Below the pieces are notes generated by a model. That model saw only the letters and a list, made by a program, of their open reading frames with translations, searched no databases and had not been told where the DNA came from. Shown here piece after piece: positions 15,518 to 23,732 of a stretch of 53,440 bases of DNA; position 1 is the first letter of the stretch, and every line of letters starts with the position of its first letter. A program made the position numbers and the translations under genes. Source of the DNA: a virus; the IMG/VR virus record IMGVR_UViG_3300030116_007267, positions 1 to 53,440 of that record. The stretch is one strand, 5' to 3'.

Positions 15518-16228
15518 TTAATATGTTTTGCAAGTATGCCGACATCTATAAACACCTGGAATATCTAAACCAGTTCCTGGAATTTCAACGATTTTTCTAA
15601 ATGCTAAATCATCTTGAAAATCACCAAATGGCTTACCATCCGTTCTTGGCTTTGACCATTTACCAGTCGGCACATATCCATTTTGCCTTGCCCAATGACC
15701 GTTGACTATTTGAATACCACCAATAGCTCGGCTATGCCTTTTCTTTTTCCAAGTTGATACATCTGGTATTCCGGTAACATTTTTTGCCAAATCATCGCCT
15801 TCACTATGTGAGCGCTGAATGTAACCAAACTTTGGATAAAACAAAATTGCTTCTCTATTTATAGAGGAATAAGCTTTATCTACTTGTATTGCGATATCTG
15901 GACTAAAGAAATAATCGACATCTGTAAACCAATAAAACTTAGGCAAATCACCAGAATGTGTGGGTAACTTTGTTGCTCGATTCCGCCCAATGCTGCGACG
16001 AAACAATTCCGCATCGCGCATCGCTAATGGAATCAATACGTTACCCATCTGGTCTATATACTCATTAATAACATTAACTGTTTGAGCATCTTCTAAACAA
16101 AAGCAAACCACAATATCAATACCAGGAGTATGGTTTGCTGCTGCTTTGATAGACTCCAATTGGATTTTTAAAAAACTAGCATATTGATAATTATTTTTAG
16201 CGTAGCAATGTGAAACAAATCTAATCAT
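15518..16228 (-). CDS. Glycosyltransferase-like protein (GT-A type)
   Basis: A 236-residue protein. The N-terminus IRFVSHCYAKNN begins like a GT-A nucleotide-binding strand. Later FRRSIGRNRATK and FYWFTDVDYFF follow the order of an R-x-x-x-RN segment then a DxD metal site, as in family 2-like glycosyltransferases. It probably moves a sugar from a nucleotide donor. It is the last gene of the cassette and overlaps the KdsB-like gene by 4 bases, so donor synthesis and transfer may be linked. The acceptor is unknown. Confidence 0.55.
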   Translation of the reverse strand: MIRFVSHCYAKNNYQYASFLKIQLESIKAAANHTPGIDIVVCFCLEDAQTVNVINEYIDQMGNVLIPLAMRDAELFRRSIGRNRATKLPTHSGDLPKFYWFTDVDYFFSPDIAIQVDKAYSSINREAILFYPKFGYIQRSHSEGDDLAKNVTGIPDVSTWKKKRHSRAIGGIQIVNGHWARQNGYVPTGKWSKPRTDGKPFGDFQDDLAFRKIVEIPGTGLDIPGVYRCRHTCKTY

Positions 16229-16938
16229 GAGAGCCTTTCAATCGACGAAACAATACTTCTAAAGGCTTCTAGATCTTCTCGATTATTAATGCTTAATGGC
16301 AATCCTGAAATTTCATGTGCGCGAATTGAAAAATCAAAATCTAACCAAGATATCTGTTCTAATGATTCAAAATTAGCATTTGAAGACACAGGAATTCTTT
16401 TAATTTCTTGCAAAGTAGACATGGTATATCCATAAATTCCCACATGACCCCATGTCGAAATTCGTTGTCGGCTAAACCATTTGCAATAATTTGTGGGATT
16501 GATTGCCACTTTCACCATATCCCGATTCATTTGCTCGATATACTCACCGGAAAGTTTTGAAACCATAGTATCTACAGCACCAATACTATTTCGATTTTCG
16601 TACATCATCGAAACATCATTTATTTCAAGCATTGGCTCATCTACTTGCCAATTAACAATGTAATCCTCTTTATGAAATTCCTTTATGGTTGCTGCTGCTG
16701 CAACTCTTTGTGTTCCATTTTTGTATGCAACACTATCATCAAAAACTACACCTCCACCAAATCTACAAACCTCGTCACAAATATCTTGACTATCTGTAGC
16801 TACTAAAACTCTGGTGGCTTGTGGCACTTTCGATGCGCGTTCATATGTGTGCTGGAGCAAGGTCTTATTATTAATTCGTAATAACGGCTTTGACGGTAGA
16901 CGCTCGGATTCCATACGAGCAGGTATGATGATAATCAC
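16225..16938 (-). CDS. KdsB-like CMP-sugar synthetase
   Basis: The 237-residue protein aligns by eye with 3-deoxy-manno-octulosonate cytidylyltransferase throughout. It has IPARMESERLPSKPLL (CTP-binding start), LLQHTYERA, VLVATDSQDI, FGGGVVF, NGTQR and IVNWQVDEP, where QGDEP is usual. The family joins CTP and a 3-deoxy-ulosonic acid to make a CMP-activated sugar for outer-membrane glycans. The start is a GTG at 16938 (GGGAG seven bases upstream), overlapping the sulfotransferase stop as GTGA. A phage copy would raise the supply of CMP-Kdo or a relative for the neighbouring transferases. Confidence 0.8.
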   Translation of the reverse strand: MIIIIPARMESERLPSKPLLRINNKTLLQHTYERASKVPQATRVLVATDSQDICDEVCRFGGGVVFDDSVAYKNGTQRVAAAATIKEFHKEDYIVNWQVDEPMLEINDVSMMYENRNSIGAVDTMVSKLSGEYIEQMNRDMVKVAINPTNYCKWFSRQRISTWGHVGIYGYTMSTLQEIKRIPVSSNANFESLEQISWLDFDFSIRAHEISGLPLSINNREDLEAFRSIVSSIERLS

Positions 16939-17486
16939 CTTCGGGCTCCCGAATAGGAAACATCGTAATCAAATTGTTCAATAAAACTTAATTCCGCCTC
17001 AATCACTTGCTCGTATTGCTTAGAATCCCAAACAAAATTACGAGTTTTAGAATTTACTCTATCTGGCATAACAGGCTTAGTAATATTAAACGTATCGCAC
17101 AAATCAAAAAAACAATGTGGCGCGTCTTCAATTCGTAAATACGTATGCGCTGAATACGACAAAAACATTTGCCCAACACAACCAGATGCATGATTTAAAT
17201 AGTTATCTATAAAATGATCGAAATACACCCAATCAGAAGAAAGCTTGGCAAAGCGATCAACAGAAGGCACTCCTAAAATGGCACCTTTGATCACATTAAA
17301 ATAACTAGCTAACCAATCACAAGGATGGCGTACCATAGAAATCTTATAGATGTCGGTACGTGTATCTGGAAGATGAACTGTAGCCTTGTGACCAATACCT
17401 AAACCAGCATTTGCTGCCGCTTGCATAAACCACGTCGACCCACTCCTTGGCGCGGATGCAAAAGAAAAATCCTTATAGTCAATCAT
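16935..17486 (-). CDS. Sulfotransferase-fold protein
   Basis: In this 183-residue protein residues 11-20 (SAPRSGSTWF) form the 5'-phosphosulfate-binding loop of PAPS-dependent sulfotransferases. MVRHPCDWLASYF (from residue 51, with Arg53 and Ser61) matches the 3'-phosphate-binding motif. These enzymes move sulfate from PAPS to hydroxyl groups of sugars or proteins. The protein is short for the family (usually over 250 aa), but both signature motifs are intact. It lies between a methyltransferase and the KdsB-like gene, so a sugar is the likely acceptor. Confidence 0.75.
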   Translation of the reverse strand: MIDYKDFSFASAPRSGSTWFMQAAANAGLGIGHKATVHLPDTRTDIYKISMVRHPCDWLASYFNVIKGAILGVPSVDRFAKLSSDWVYFDHFIDNYLNHASGCVGQMFLSYSAHTYLRIEDAPHCFFDLCDTFNITKPVMPDRVNSKTRNFVWDSKQYEQVIEAELSFIEQFDYDVSYSGARR

Positions 17487-18055
17487 CCCCTAAACACCAT
17501 TATCTTGTTTTTATATTTTGGTTTTGCAATAGCCTCTTTAGCTATATATGTCTTCTCTTCATCAAAAACGAATCCGCCAACCCTATACAACAATTGGCTA
17601 ATATGACCAGGATGGTGACAATTTACATGTCCATACCCACGGTCTTCTTTACCTGCCCATGTAATGACTAACCATCGGCGAGCTAAATGAGCTAGATTTT
17701 TAATAAAATCAGTTTCATACCTAGGTGGAATATGCTCACCAACCTCAAAACAAATTCCCCAAGTAGATTGATGTAAAGCACATTTATTGATATCGAATTT
17801 GGACAAATCAAACTCATGAACTAATCCGTTTGTTGCATCCTCAATTCCTGGAGTGCCATCAATCCCTGTAGCACGCCAACCTTCATCACGCATAGCTTGC
17901 ACATGACAACCATTACCCGTACCAATATCTACAACAGTTTCACTGTGAGGTATCAATGCACGAAACACTGCCATGTAGTTAGGACTAATTCGCTGCCTTG
18001 ATCCTTGAAACTCTGGAGAGTATGCACCATTTTCTAAGGTTTTATTATCCACCAA
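17483..18055 (-). CDS. Class I SAM-dependent methyltransferase
   Basis: The protein (about 190 aa) starts with TTG at 18055 or GTG at 18052, after GGGGAAA. Motif I VVDIGTGNGCHVQAM, a GIDGTPG acidic loop and later EVGEHIPPRYE (motif IV-V region) match the Methyltransf_11-like fold. It should transfer a methyl group from S-adenosylmethionine to a small molecule or glycan. The end overlaps the sulfotransferase start by 4 bases. Confidence 0.75.
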   Translation of the reverse strand: MVDNKTLENGAYSPEFQGSRQRISPNYMAVFRALIPHSETVVDIGTGNGCHVQAMRDEGWRATGIDGTPGIEDATNGLVHEFDLSKFDINKCALHQSTWGICFEVGEHIPPRYETDFIKNLAHLARRWLVITWAGKEDRGYGHVNCHHPGHISQLLYRVGGFVFDEEKTYIAKEAIAKPKYKNKIMVFRG

Positions 18056-18588
18056 ATTTTTCCCCGATCTGGTCCATTGACGGTTAAGCCTCTCGCGGCT
18101 GCAAATTCATCTACCGCTCTTTTAACATCTATTTTTGAATTCTTTGAATGCCGGTTTCTATAATCATGCCCACTAAATAAACCACCACTTCGAACAGCAG
18201 ACCACCAAGCATGTAGATCTCGCTTCACTGCTTCATAACGATGATCGGCATCGATGAATACAAAATCCATCATAATCAATCCTTTTGCAGCTCGTGCGCT
18301 ATCAGTTTGTATGACAAATCTTCGATGACCATGCTTTCTAGTTCTGCTAAGCGCTTGTTCTTTTGCCTGCTGCATATCTTCAATTGATGCTTGGTTCATA
18401 TTTGAACCTTCATATGGCTTCCAACGATCCACCATATAAAGCATTTTTAATTCGGGTAACTCATTTAAAAGAGTCTCTGATAATTCACCCTGCCAAACAC
18501 CAATCTCTGCACCAATAATATTATTACTAGTGTGCTGTATTACATGCTCGCGACACAAATGAAGTAAAGTTTTAATATGACTACGCAT
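18034..18588 (-). CDS. SAM-dependent methyltransferase (Methyltransf_24-like)
   Basis: In this 184-residue protein GAEIGVWQGELSETLL is motif I, MVDRWKPYEGS is the acidic second strand and FVFIDADHRYEAVKRDL is motif IV, with the D-A-DHxY pattern typical of the Methyltransf_24/CmcI-like group often found in polysaccharide clusters. GGLFSGHDY supports the same call. It is coupled by TAATG to the glycosyltransferase upstream. Confidence 0.8.
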   Translation of the reverse strand: MRSHIKTLLHLCREHVIQHTSNNIIGAEIGVWQGELSETLLNELPELKMLYMVDRWKPYEGSNMNQASIEDMQQAKEQALSRTRKHGHRRFVIQTDSARAAKGLIMMDFVFIDADHRYEAVKRDLHAWWSAVRSGGLFSGHDYRNRHSKNSKIDVKRAVDEFAAARGLTVNGPDRGKIWWIIKP

Positions 18589-19526
18589 TACTTAACCACA
18601 TAATCTTTATAAGGATGATCAACTTTTTCTGGCTCATAGGTAGGATCAAGAAATGGCGGTAAGCGATGGTTGTTACATAAAGGCGACCACTCTTTAGCTT
18701 TGCATTTATTAGTCTCTAAAAACTGCTTAAAGATATGAAACCACATAGCATGGCCTCTAACTGCTTTGTTAGGACGCACAAAAGAGGCACCATGACCATG
18801 CCAAACAACTACATCATCATCTTCTAAACCTTTAGGTTGATATTTCATTGTGCTGCAATTGTATTTACCACCCAACAAAACATTAACCTGATCCGCATAT
18901 TTAATTTGCAAACATTGGAATGTGGTTTCGTCTGCAATAAATACACCCGCCGCTTTAATAGACCAATCTCTCCACTCTTTCAAAATTTTAGAATTCTTTT
19001 CAGCAGAAAATACACCAACATTTGGACTCGGATAAGGATTCGTTATCGCCTGATTGACATACTCATGCTCTATGCCCTCAATGTCTAACAAACGCTTAAT
19101 TCGAGTTACCATAATCGGTTTGTTTGTATGCCAATCACAAAATTGAGTTGTGGTGACTTCAAAACCTTCTGATTCGACAAAGAAATCATCAATCGGATTA
19201 TTAATTAAAGTATCCGCATCTAATAACATCCCACCGCGATCATAAATAATTTCAATCTTATGAATTAGATGGCGCTTGCGTGCCTTTTGACCAGGACTAG
19301 CAACTACAACCTGTACATTGTCGTATGCCTTCGCAATCTCTTGGCAAATATCTACAGAATTAATCGTGCAATGTCTGCGCTCTCTGGGAGACATTGCGCT
19401 TTCCGGCCAAGCATGTAAATTGATCGGAATGTCTGGAGAATGATGTCGTAAAGTTTCAACACTGCAAACAAGAAAACACGCATGTGCTGGATGAGATAGC
19501 AAATAGTTAATTTCTTTAGGTATCAT
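18588..19526 (-). CDS. Glycosyltransferase with DxD motif
   Basis: A 312-residue protein. IEIIYDRGGMLLDADTLINN holds the typical RGGxYxDxD-like signature of glycosyltransferases that share the GT32/GT8 sugar-transfer fold (here GGMLLDAD). Preceding segments (INLHAWPES) are like the nucleotide-sugar-binding half, and VVVWHGHGASF near the end resembles the family's closing histidine motif. Substrate unknown. It overlaps the FkbM gene by 11 bases. Confidence 0.7.
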   Translation of the reverse strand: MIPKEINYLLSHPAHACFLVCSVETLRHHSPDIPINLHAWPESAMSPRERRHCTINSVDICQEIAKAYDNVQVVVASPGQKARKRHLIHKIEIIYDRGGMLLDADTLINNPIDDFFVESEGFEVTTTQFCDWHTNKPIMVTRIKRLLDIEGIEHEYVNQAITNPYPSPNVGVFSAEKNSKILKEWRDWSIKAAGVFIADETTFQCLQIKYADQVNVLLGGKYNCSTMKYQPKGLEDDDVVVWHGHGASFVRPNKAVRGHAMWFHIFKQFLETNKCKAKEWSPLCNNHRLPPFLDPTYEPEKVDHPYKDYVVK

Positions 19527-20250
19527 GTTCCATCATTTTTAACGTAAACGGACAAGTACACCAACGCGAGTCAAACAACTTTCGCTTGACATACACACAA
19601 TCAACTTGTCCTGCATAAGCTTTAGTCGTATGAAAAAACTGACGTACAAATCCAAATCTATGAAGGATCTCATGTATTTGTATAGGAGTATCCCAACCCA
19701 AGCCTGGAGGATTACTAGTCAGTTCAACATTTATCATATCCGTATGTTTTAAAAACTCTGTTGCACAATCTAATACTTTTCTTTCTGTGCCTTCACAATC
19801 CAACCACAGCAAAGATTTTTTATCTGGTACCGGCTCCCAAACTTTATCTAATTGCCGAACGATAATTGGCACTGATTGATCATACCCGTCTGCAATTGTG
19901 CCTTCATGTGGCAATAAACTAGCACCGTCTTTATGACGATTGCGCCAATACAAGGTGCCGCTGCCACAATAATTACTAAAAGCAATTGGCAACATTTCAC
20001 CTGGATATTTTTCTTGTAGATTTAAAAAAGATTGAGGATGAGGCTCTACTGCAAAAAATTCTGGTTGATCACATAAAAAATCTAAACACTGCCATTCTTC
20101 AGCATTTACACCTACACCAACCTGATGAATTACTTCGGGATACCAATTCAGGAACGTTAAAATATTACAAATACCAATACCACTACGTCGAGAAAGTAAA
20201 CTCTTATCTCCATTCTCAATCAGTTTTTCTATTTTTGATTTCCGAGTCAT
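19516..20250 (-). CDS. FkbM-family methyltransferase
   Basis: In the 244-residue protein HQVGVGVNAEEWQCL replaces the usual DVGAN motif I, FAVEPHPQSFLNL is the second motif and LLWLDCEGTERKVLDC is the FkbM signature (usually LKIDVEGAE). TDMINVELTS follows as expected. FkbM enzymes O-methylate sugars and natural products and are common in glycan and phage-decoration clusters. The start overlaps the previous gene as ATGA. Confidence 0.8.
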   Translation of the reverse strand: MTRKSKIEKLIENGDKSLLSRRSGIGICNILTFLNWYPEVIHQVGVGVNAEEWQCLDFLCDQPEFFAVEPHPQSFLNLQEKYPGEMLPIAFSNYCGSGTLYWRNRHKDGASLLPHEGTIADGYDQSVPIIVRQLDKVWEPVPDKKSLLWLDCEGTERKVLDCATEFLKHTDMINVELTSNPPGLGWDTPIQIHEILHRFGFVRQFFHTTKAYAGQVDCVYVKRKLFDSRWCTCPFTLKMMEHDT

Positions 20251-21059
20251 GATAACGCTCTCGCAGATTGCGCTCGAACTGCATTAATTCCATTTGTCCA
20301 AACCCAACCACGCTTCTTTGCACTGAACGTGCGAATTTGACAACCTATACGTGCCGCACAATACCACACATAACCATCTTGTGACGGTACCGGAAGTTGA
20401 TCTGGTCCACATGTACGTTCCGCCATTTGCGATATGACTCGCGTAAATGCAGTGTTGTAAAAAGAAACATAAGAAATGATTCTCTTATGCTTAACTTTAT
20501 TTGCTCCCTCCTCTGGGCGCAAATTTAACGGTTTGTTCTGCGCTAATAATTGAAGAGGACTATCTGCACCAGATCCATATTGATCTACCCAGTCATCAAG
20601 TTTCAACATTTGATTTGCTGGTTTTGTATATCCCCATGGTGGTGAAATAATTGCAGGTTGAAACTCAAACCAACTTTCATCAATCCAATCATCATCACCT
20701 GTAGCAACCATGTCCGTATCTATTTTTAACCAATACGGTGTAGAAACCGTTATTGCAGGGACATGCACAAAACCAGCAAGCATTTTATATCGCTGTGGAT
20801 TTGACCATTTAGAAGAATTGTTACCAGCAAATTCAGTATTTCCTGATTGAGGCCAAGGAACGTATGTAATTTTCATCGACGCTTTTGCTTTTAACGTCGA
20901 TTGGATTTCATGTGCAGTTACCTCAGATCGATCATAAAAAATTACAAAAGGTTGCTGCATCAATGATGGTTTGTTTGCTTGCCACGTTTCCCATGAATAA
21001 GCAAGTTGTGTTAAATGTGCTTTATCAACACCGATAACTATCGTGTAGTTGGTAAACAT
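20247..21059 (-). CDS. Glycosyltransferase-like protein
   Basis: The 270-residue protein starts YTIVIGVDKAHL, a GT-A-like first strand, and has YWLKIDTDMVATGDDDW, a DxD-type metal and nucleotide-sugar site in mid-sequence. VSFYNTAF and SQDGYVWYCA follow in the acceptor half. No exact family can be given. It overlaps the cupin gene by 22 bases and the FkbM gene by 4. Confidence 0.6.
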   Translation of the reverse strand: MFTNYTIVIGVDKAHLTQLAYSWETWQANKPSLMQQPFVIFYDRSEVTAHEIQSTLKAKASMKITYVPWPQSGNTEFAGNNSSKWSNPQRYKMLAGFVHVPAITVSTPYWLKIDTDMVATGDDDWIDESWFEFQPAIISPPWGYTKPANQMLKLDDWVDQYGSGADSPLQLLAQNKPLNLRPEEGANKVKHKRIISYVSFYNTAFTRVISQMAERTCGPDQLPVPSQDGYVWYCAARIGCQIRTFSAKKRGWVWTNGINAVRAQSARALS

Positions 21060-21478
21060 TTAGCTATATCTCGATGCAAAGCTTCTATTGAATCTATCCC
21101 ACCAACATCCAGACGACAAATATCATCTGCTCGGCAGGTACCCCCACGATCCGGCCAATACACTTCAACCATTTCACCATCTTCTAATACACGAAATCGA
21201 TGTATGACTGTAGAAGGTACCGTATAGTGATCGCCCGCATTTAAAATCTTTAATGTTTTTAAAGAGGGATCGTAATTAGTAATAGTCGTATCCCATTCTT
21301 CAATTACAACCTTACCGCTAATAACATAAAAAGCATTTGCTCGATCTTCATGATAATGACGAGAACATCTTGTTCCTCGTTTTACTTTTAGATGACTTAC
21401 TGCGGCTCCTTGATCACAAAACATGTGAACCACTTCACCCCAACATTTCTTTTCATGTTTCGGTGTAAACGGACCCAT
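21038..21478 (-). CDS. Cupin-domain protein
   Basis: This 146-residue beta-barrel protein has cupin motif 1 in SRHYHEDRANAFYVISGKV (His41 and His43) and motif 2 in AGDHYTVPSTVIHRF (His93), the metal-binding pattern of sugar isomerases and epimerases such as the C-terminal domain of type II mannose-6-phosphate isomerase. It probably processes a sugar or nucleotide sugar for the cassette. GGATGA precedes the ATG, and the previous stop overlaps as TAATG. Confidence 0.75.
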   Translation of the reverse strand: MGPFTPKHEKKCWGEVVHMFCDQGAAVSHLKVKRGTRCSRHYHEDRANAFYVISGKVVIEEWDTTITNYDPSLKTLKILNAGDHYTVPSTVIHRFRVLEDGEMVEVYWPDRGGTCRADDICRLDVGGIDSIEALHRDIAKCLPTTR

Positions 21479-22707
21479 TAATTTTCATCCTTTTTATACC
21501 AATCTTTAATGTCCCAATTCTTAGGCATATGCTGTTTGCAAATTTCTAAAGCCCTTTCATATGGAACATAGGGAAATGCACGCAAATGCGAATGCTTATT
21601 GCAATTGAAAGTTTGAAACCCATAACGTTCAAAGACTGGTCGCAATCGCAGAAACCAATTATTAGAAATCTCGTAATGACGATTATTTGATCTTACTGCA
21701 CTACTGTCTCTTTGTTCGCCAAATGCATAATTCTCATGCAATCCCGCATCAGGATTCATATAAAAATCAACACCTAACAAAAAGATAGTTCGACATCCTA
21801 AATATTGAAGAAGCCGTAAACCTAAGAAGGTTGTATTTGCGCAACGAGGCTCTCCCAATTTATTATGACCTTGTTTTTGATTTCCCCATGCTGCACGAGT
21901 CGTAGAAAACCATGTGTCATCACAGGCTAACCAACTACGTCTGTCAAAACCCCAAACGTTAGGACACTCATAAGTATGCCTACCTGTAAATTCGTAAGTA
22001 CCATTTTCATGACAATGGCGTAATTTAGCTCGATTATTTTTTAGCTTAGGGATGGGCACAAATTTCATAATTTTGGGATCTTCCCAAATACCACTATGAA
22101 ATTTTTGAGGAGGATCGCTACAAACAAACGCGCTAACAGTAGGTGGCACCTGCAAAGGATCAACACCTTCTGGAGTGTAAGCAGCAACGTTATTAACACC
22201 CAAAGAAAACACCCCACGATCACCTAATCGCAAAGTATCTATTTCTTTAAGAGAAGGACCACCGCAAACTAAAAATGCGGCTTTGCCTGCAAGCATCCCT
22301 CTAAGAGAATCCGTTTTTTTACGAAAACGATCCGTTATATGTAACGGATCTAAATATTTGTCACTGACTAACGGATCTTCATGATTGACATAATCTGAAC
22401 ACTTTGAGCAATCTTTTAGTCCAGTATGTCGCCGATTAGAAAATCGAGTGCAATGTCCATGATGTGGGCACTCGTATATGGGATGGTCGGCATCAGGCCA
22501 CTTATTTTCCTGATTAAGCTTGCCTAAATATATACAAGGCAATACGCCATCTGATTTAGGTGGACCATTGCCACCTCGACACTCTTTATGTGACTCTGGA
22601 TCACTGACTGTGTGGTGAAAAGTACAATGCCCTGCTGCATCGCATTTGCAAGAAATATCTTTTGAAAATTTGCTAACAGGCGTTTGCTTTTCCAACTCAT
22701 TATCCAT
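21478..22707 (-). CDS. DUF115/GT42-like transferase with cysteine-rich N-terminus
   Basis: The 409-residue protein opens with two Cys/His clusters: CKCDAAGHCTFHH with a later Cys, then CPHHGHCTRF and CSKCSDY, likely zinc-bound. From about residue 140, AFLVCGGPSLKEIDTLRLG matches the start of DUF115 and the GT42 sialyltransferase fold (GNGPSL-K-EID in that family). GVNNVAAYTPEG and FLLGVDFYM then follow the expected strands. It may transfer a CMP-activated sugar, which would fit the KdsB-like gene in the same cassette. It is the first gene of the cassette, with AAGGAG upstream. Confidence 0.55.
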   Translation of the reverse strand: MDNELEKQTPVSKFSKDISCKCDAAGHCTFHHTVSDPESHKECRGGNGPPKSDGVLPCIYLGKLNQENKWPDADHPIYECPHHGHCTRFSNRRHTGLKDCSKCSDYVNHEDPLVSDKYLDPLHITDRFRKKTDSLRGMLAGKAAFLVCGGPSLKEIDTLRLGDRGVFSLGVNNVAAYTPEGVDPLQVPPTVSAFVCSDPPQKFHSGIWEDPKIMKFVPIPKLKNNRAKLRHCHENGTYEFTGRHTYECPNVWGFDRRSWLACDDTWFSTTRAAWGNQKQGHNKLGEPRCANTTFLGLRLLQYLGCRTIFLLGVDFYMNPDAGLHENYAFGEQRDSSAVRSNNRHYEISNNWFLRLRPVFERYGFQTFNCNKHSHLRAFPYVPYERALEICKQHMPKNWDIKDWYKKDEN

Positions 22708-22768
22708 AACGCATCGCTCCTTCTACTTGATTGTAGTTCAGATGCGCTAAGATAATCAAGGCTTTACA

Positions 22769-23176
22769 TCAGTCTGCATTACCTGTATTTCTTAATGGCG
22801 TATAAAAATAAGAATCAGATTCGAACATCAATCGCAAATCATCTTTTCGCACAAAATTTTCACGAATTTCTTTTTTTAATTCACGCAGATCTACATCAAG
22901 TTTTTCCATTCTGGAAATAATATTATCAACACGCTCTAACGTGATTGGATGCCCTGTCGTCTGATGATGTACCGTCATTTGATGCTCTATAGTATCTAAT
23001 CGTTTTATGATTGGAGATACAGCAGCATCAATTCGTTCTTGTTTTTGCTGCGGAGTTTCCATGCGCGTATGCATGATGCCACCAAACCAGAAAGCAAATG
23101 AAGAAACCACAACTAGTGGTGCCCAAAGATCTTTAACAATTGAATATAACGTTGATCGTATATTTTCTTTATTCAT
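22769..23176 (-). CDS. Membrane-anchored coiled-coil protein, possible lysis accessory
   Basis: The 135-residue protein has one clear transmembrane segment near residues 17-36 (LWAPLVVVSSFAFWFGGI), preceded by a few charged residues. It then has a long amphipathic heptad region from about 50 to 110 (DTIEHQMT, ISRMEKLDVDLRELKKEI) and a short tail. Single-span proteins with coiled coils occur among phage holins, spanins and tail-membrane proteins. Its place after the tail genes fits lysis, but no endolysin is visible nearby. Confidence 0.5.
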   Translation of the reverse strand: MNKENIRSTLYSIVKDLWAPLVVVSSFAFWFGGIMHTRMETPQQKQERIDAAVSPIIKRLDTIEHQMTVHHQTTGHPITLERVDNIISRMEKLDVDLRELKKEIRENFVRKDDLRLMFESDSYFYTPLRNTGNAD

Positions 23177-23221
23177 GTCGCCACTAGCTGTAATAAGACG
23201 GCCCCTATTCTTATTATTTTA

Positions 23222-23728
23222 TCAAATTTTAGATTTTTCGTAGTAAATGGCGACTCTATATACTATTGCAATTACAATCCTAGCAAGCCATTTAGGCATG
23301 GAATCTGAAAGACCTGCTACTATCTCTCTTCGTATCCGTCGCCAATTAGTACGCTTTCGCTTACTTCTCATTTCATGCTTTAAAATTAATTGATTGACGA
23401 CAGTTTTACGATTCTTTCGTAACGTCTTAACATCCGTTAAATCTAAATAACGAGCAGTTGCATCACAGCCGCAACCTCCTTGACTGCGTATGCCTAGATG
23501 ATGAAACCAAGCTTTAAGAGTTGTTCCTATTCTGGTTTTATCAGAACCAACACGCACATAAGGAACATTACAAGCTTCAAGAAATTCTAGATCTGCGTAA
23601 TAAACCCAAAGAGGTTTTATCGTAAAAATTTTATGGCGATTGCCATACGGAATTTTTACAACTTGCTTATCTTGAATTTTAAACGTGACTTTGATGCCAT
23701 CTTTTATTTGACGACCATGAATGAACAT
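23222..23728 (-). CDS. Hypothetical protein with GCGC motif
   Basis: The 168-residue basic protein contains GTTLKAWFHHLGIRSQGGCG followed by CDATARYLD. A glycine-led helix, a cysteine cluster and an aromatic-Leu-Asp end of this kind recur in small proteins of tail-end regions of phage genomes, but I cannot name the family. The C-terminal helix WLARIVIAIVYRVAIYY is hydrophobic and may contact membrane. It lies 4 bases after the tail gene at 23733. Confidence 0.5.
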   Translation of the reverse strand: MFIHGRQIKDGIKVTFKIQDKQVVKIPYGNRHKIFTIKPLWVYYADLEFLEACNVPYVRVGSDKTRIGTTLKAWFHHLGIRSQGGCGCDATARYLDLTDVKTLRKNRKTVVNQLILKHEMRSKRKRTNWRRIRREIVAGLSDSMPKWLARIVIAIVYRVAIYYEKSKI

Positions 23729-23732
23729 GTAC

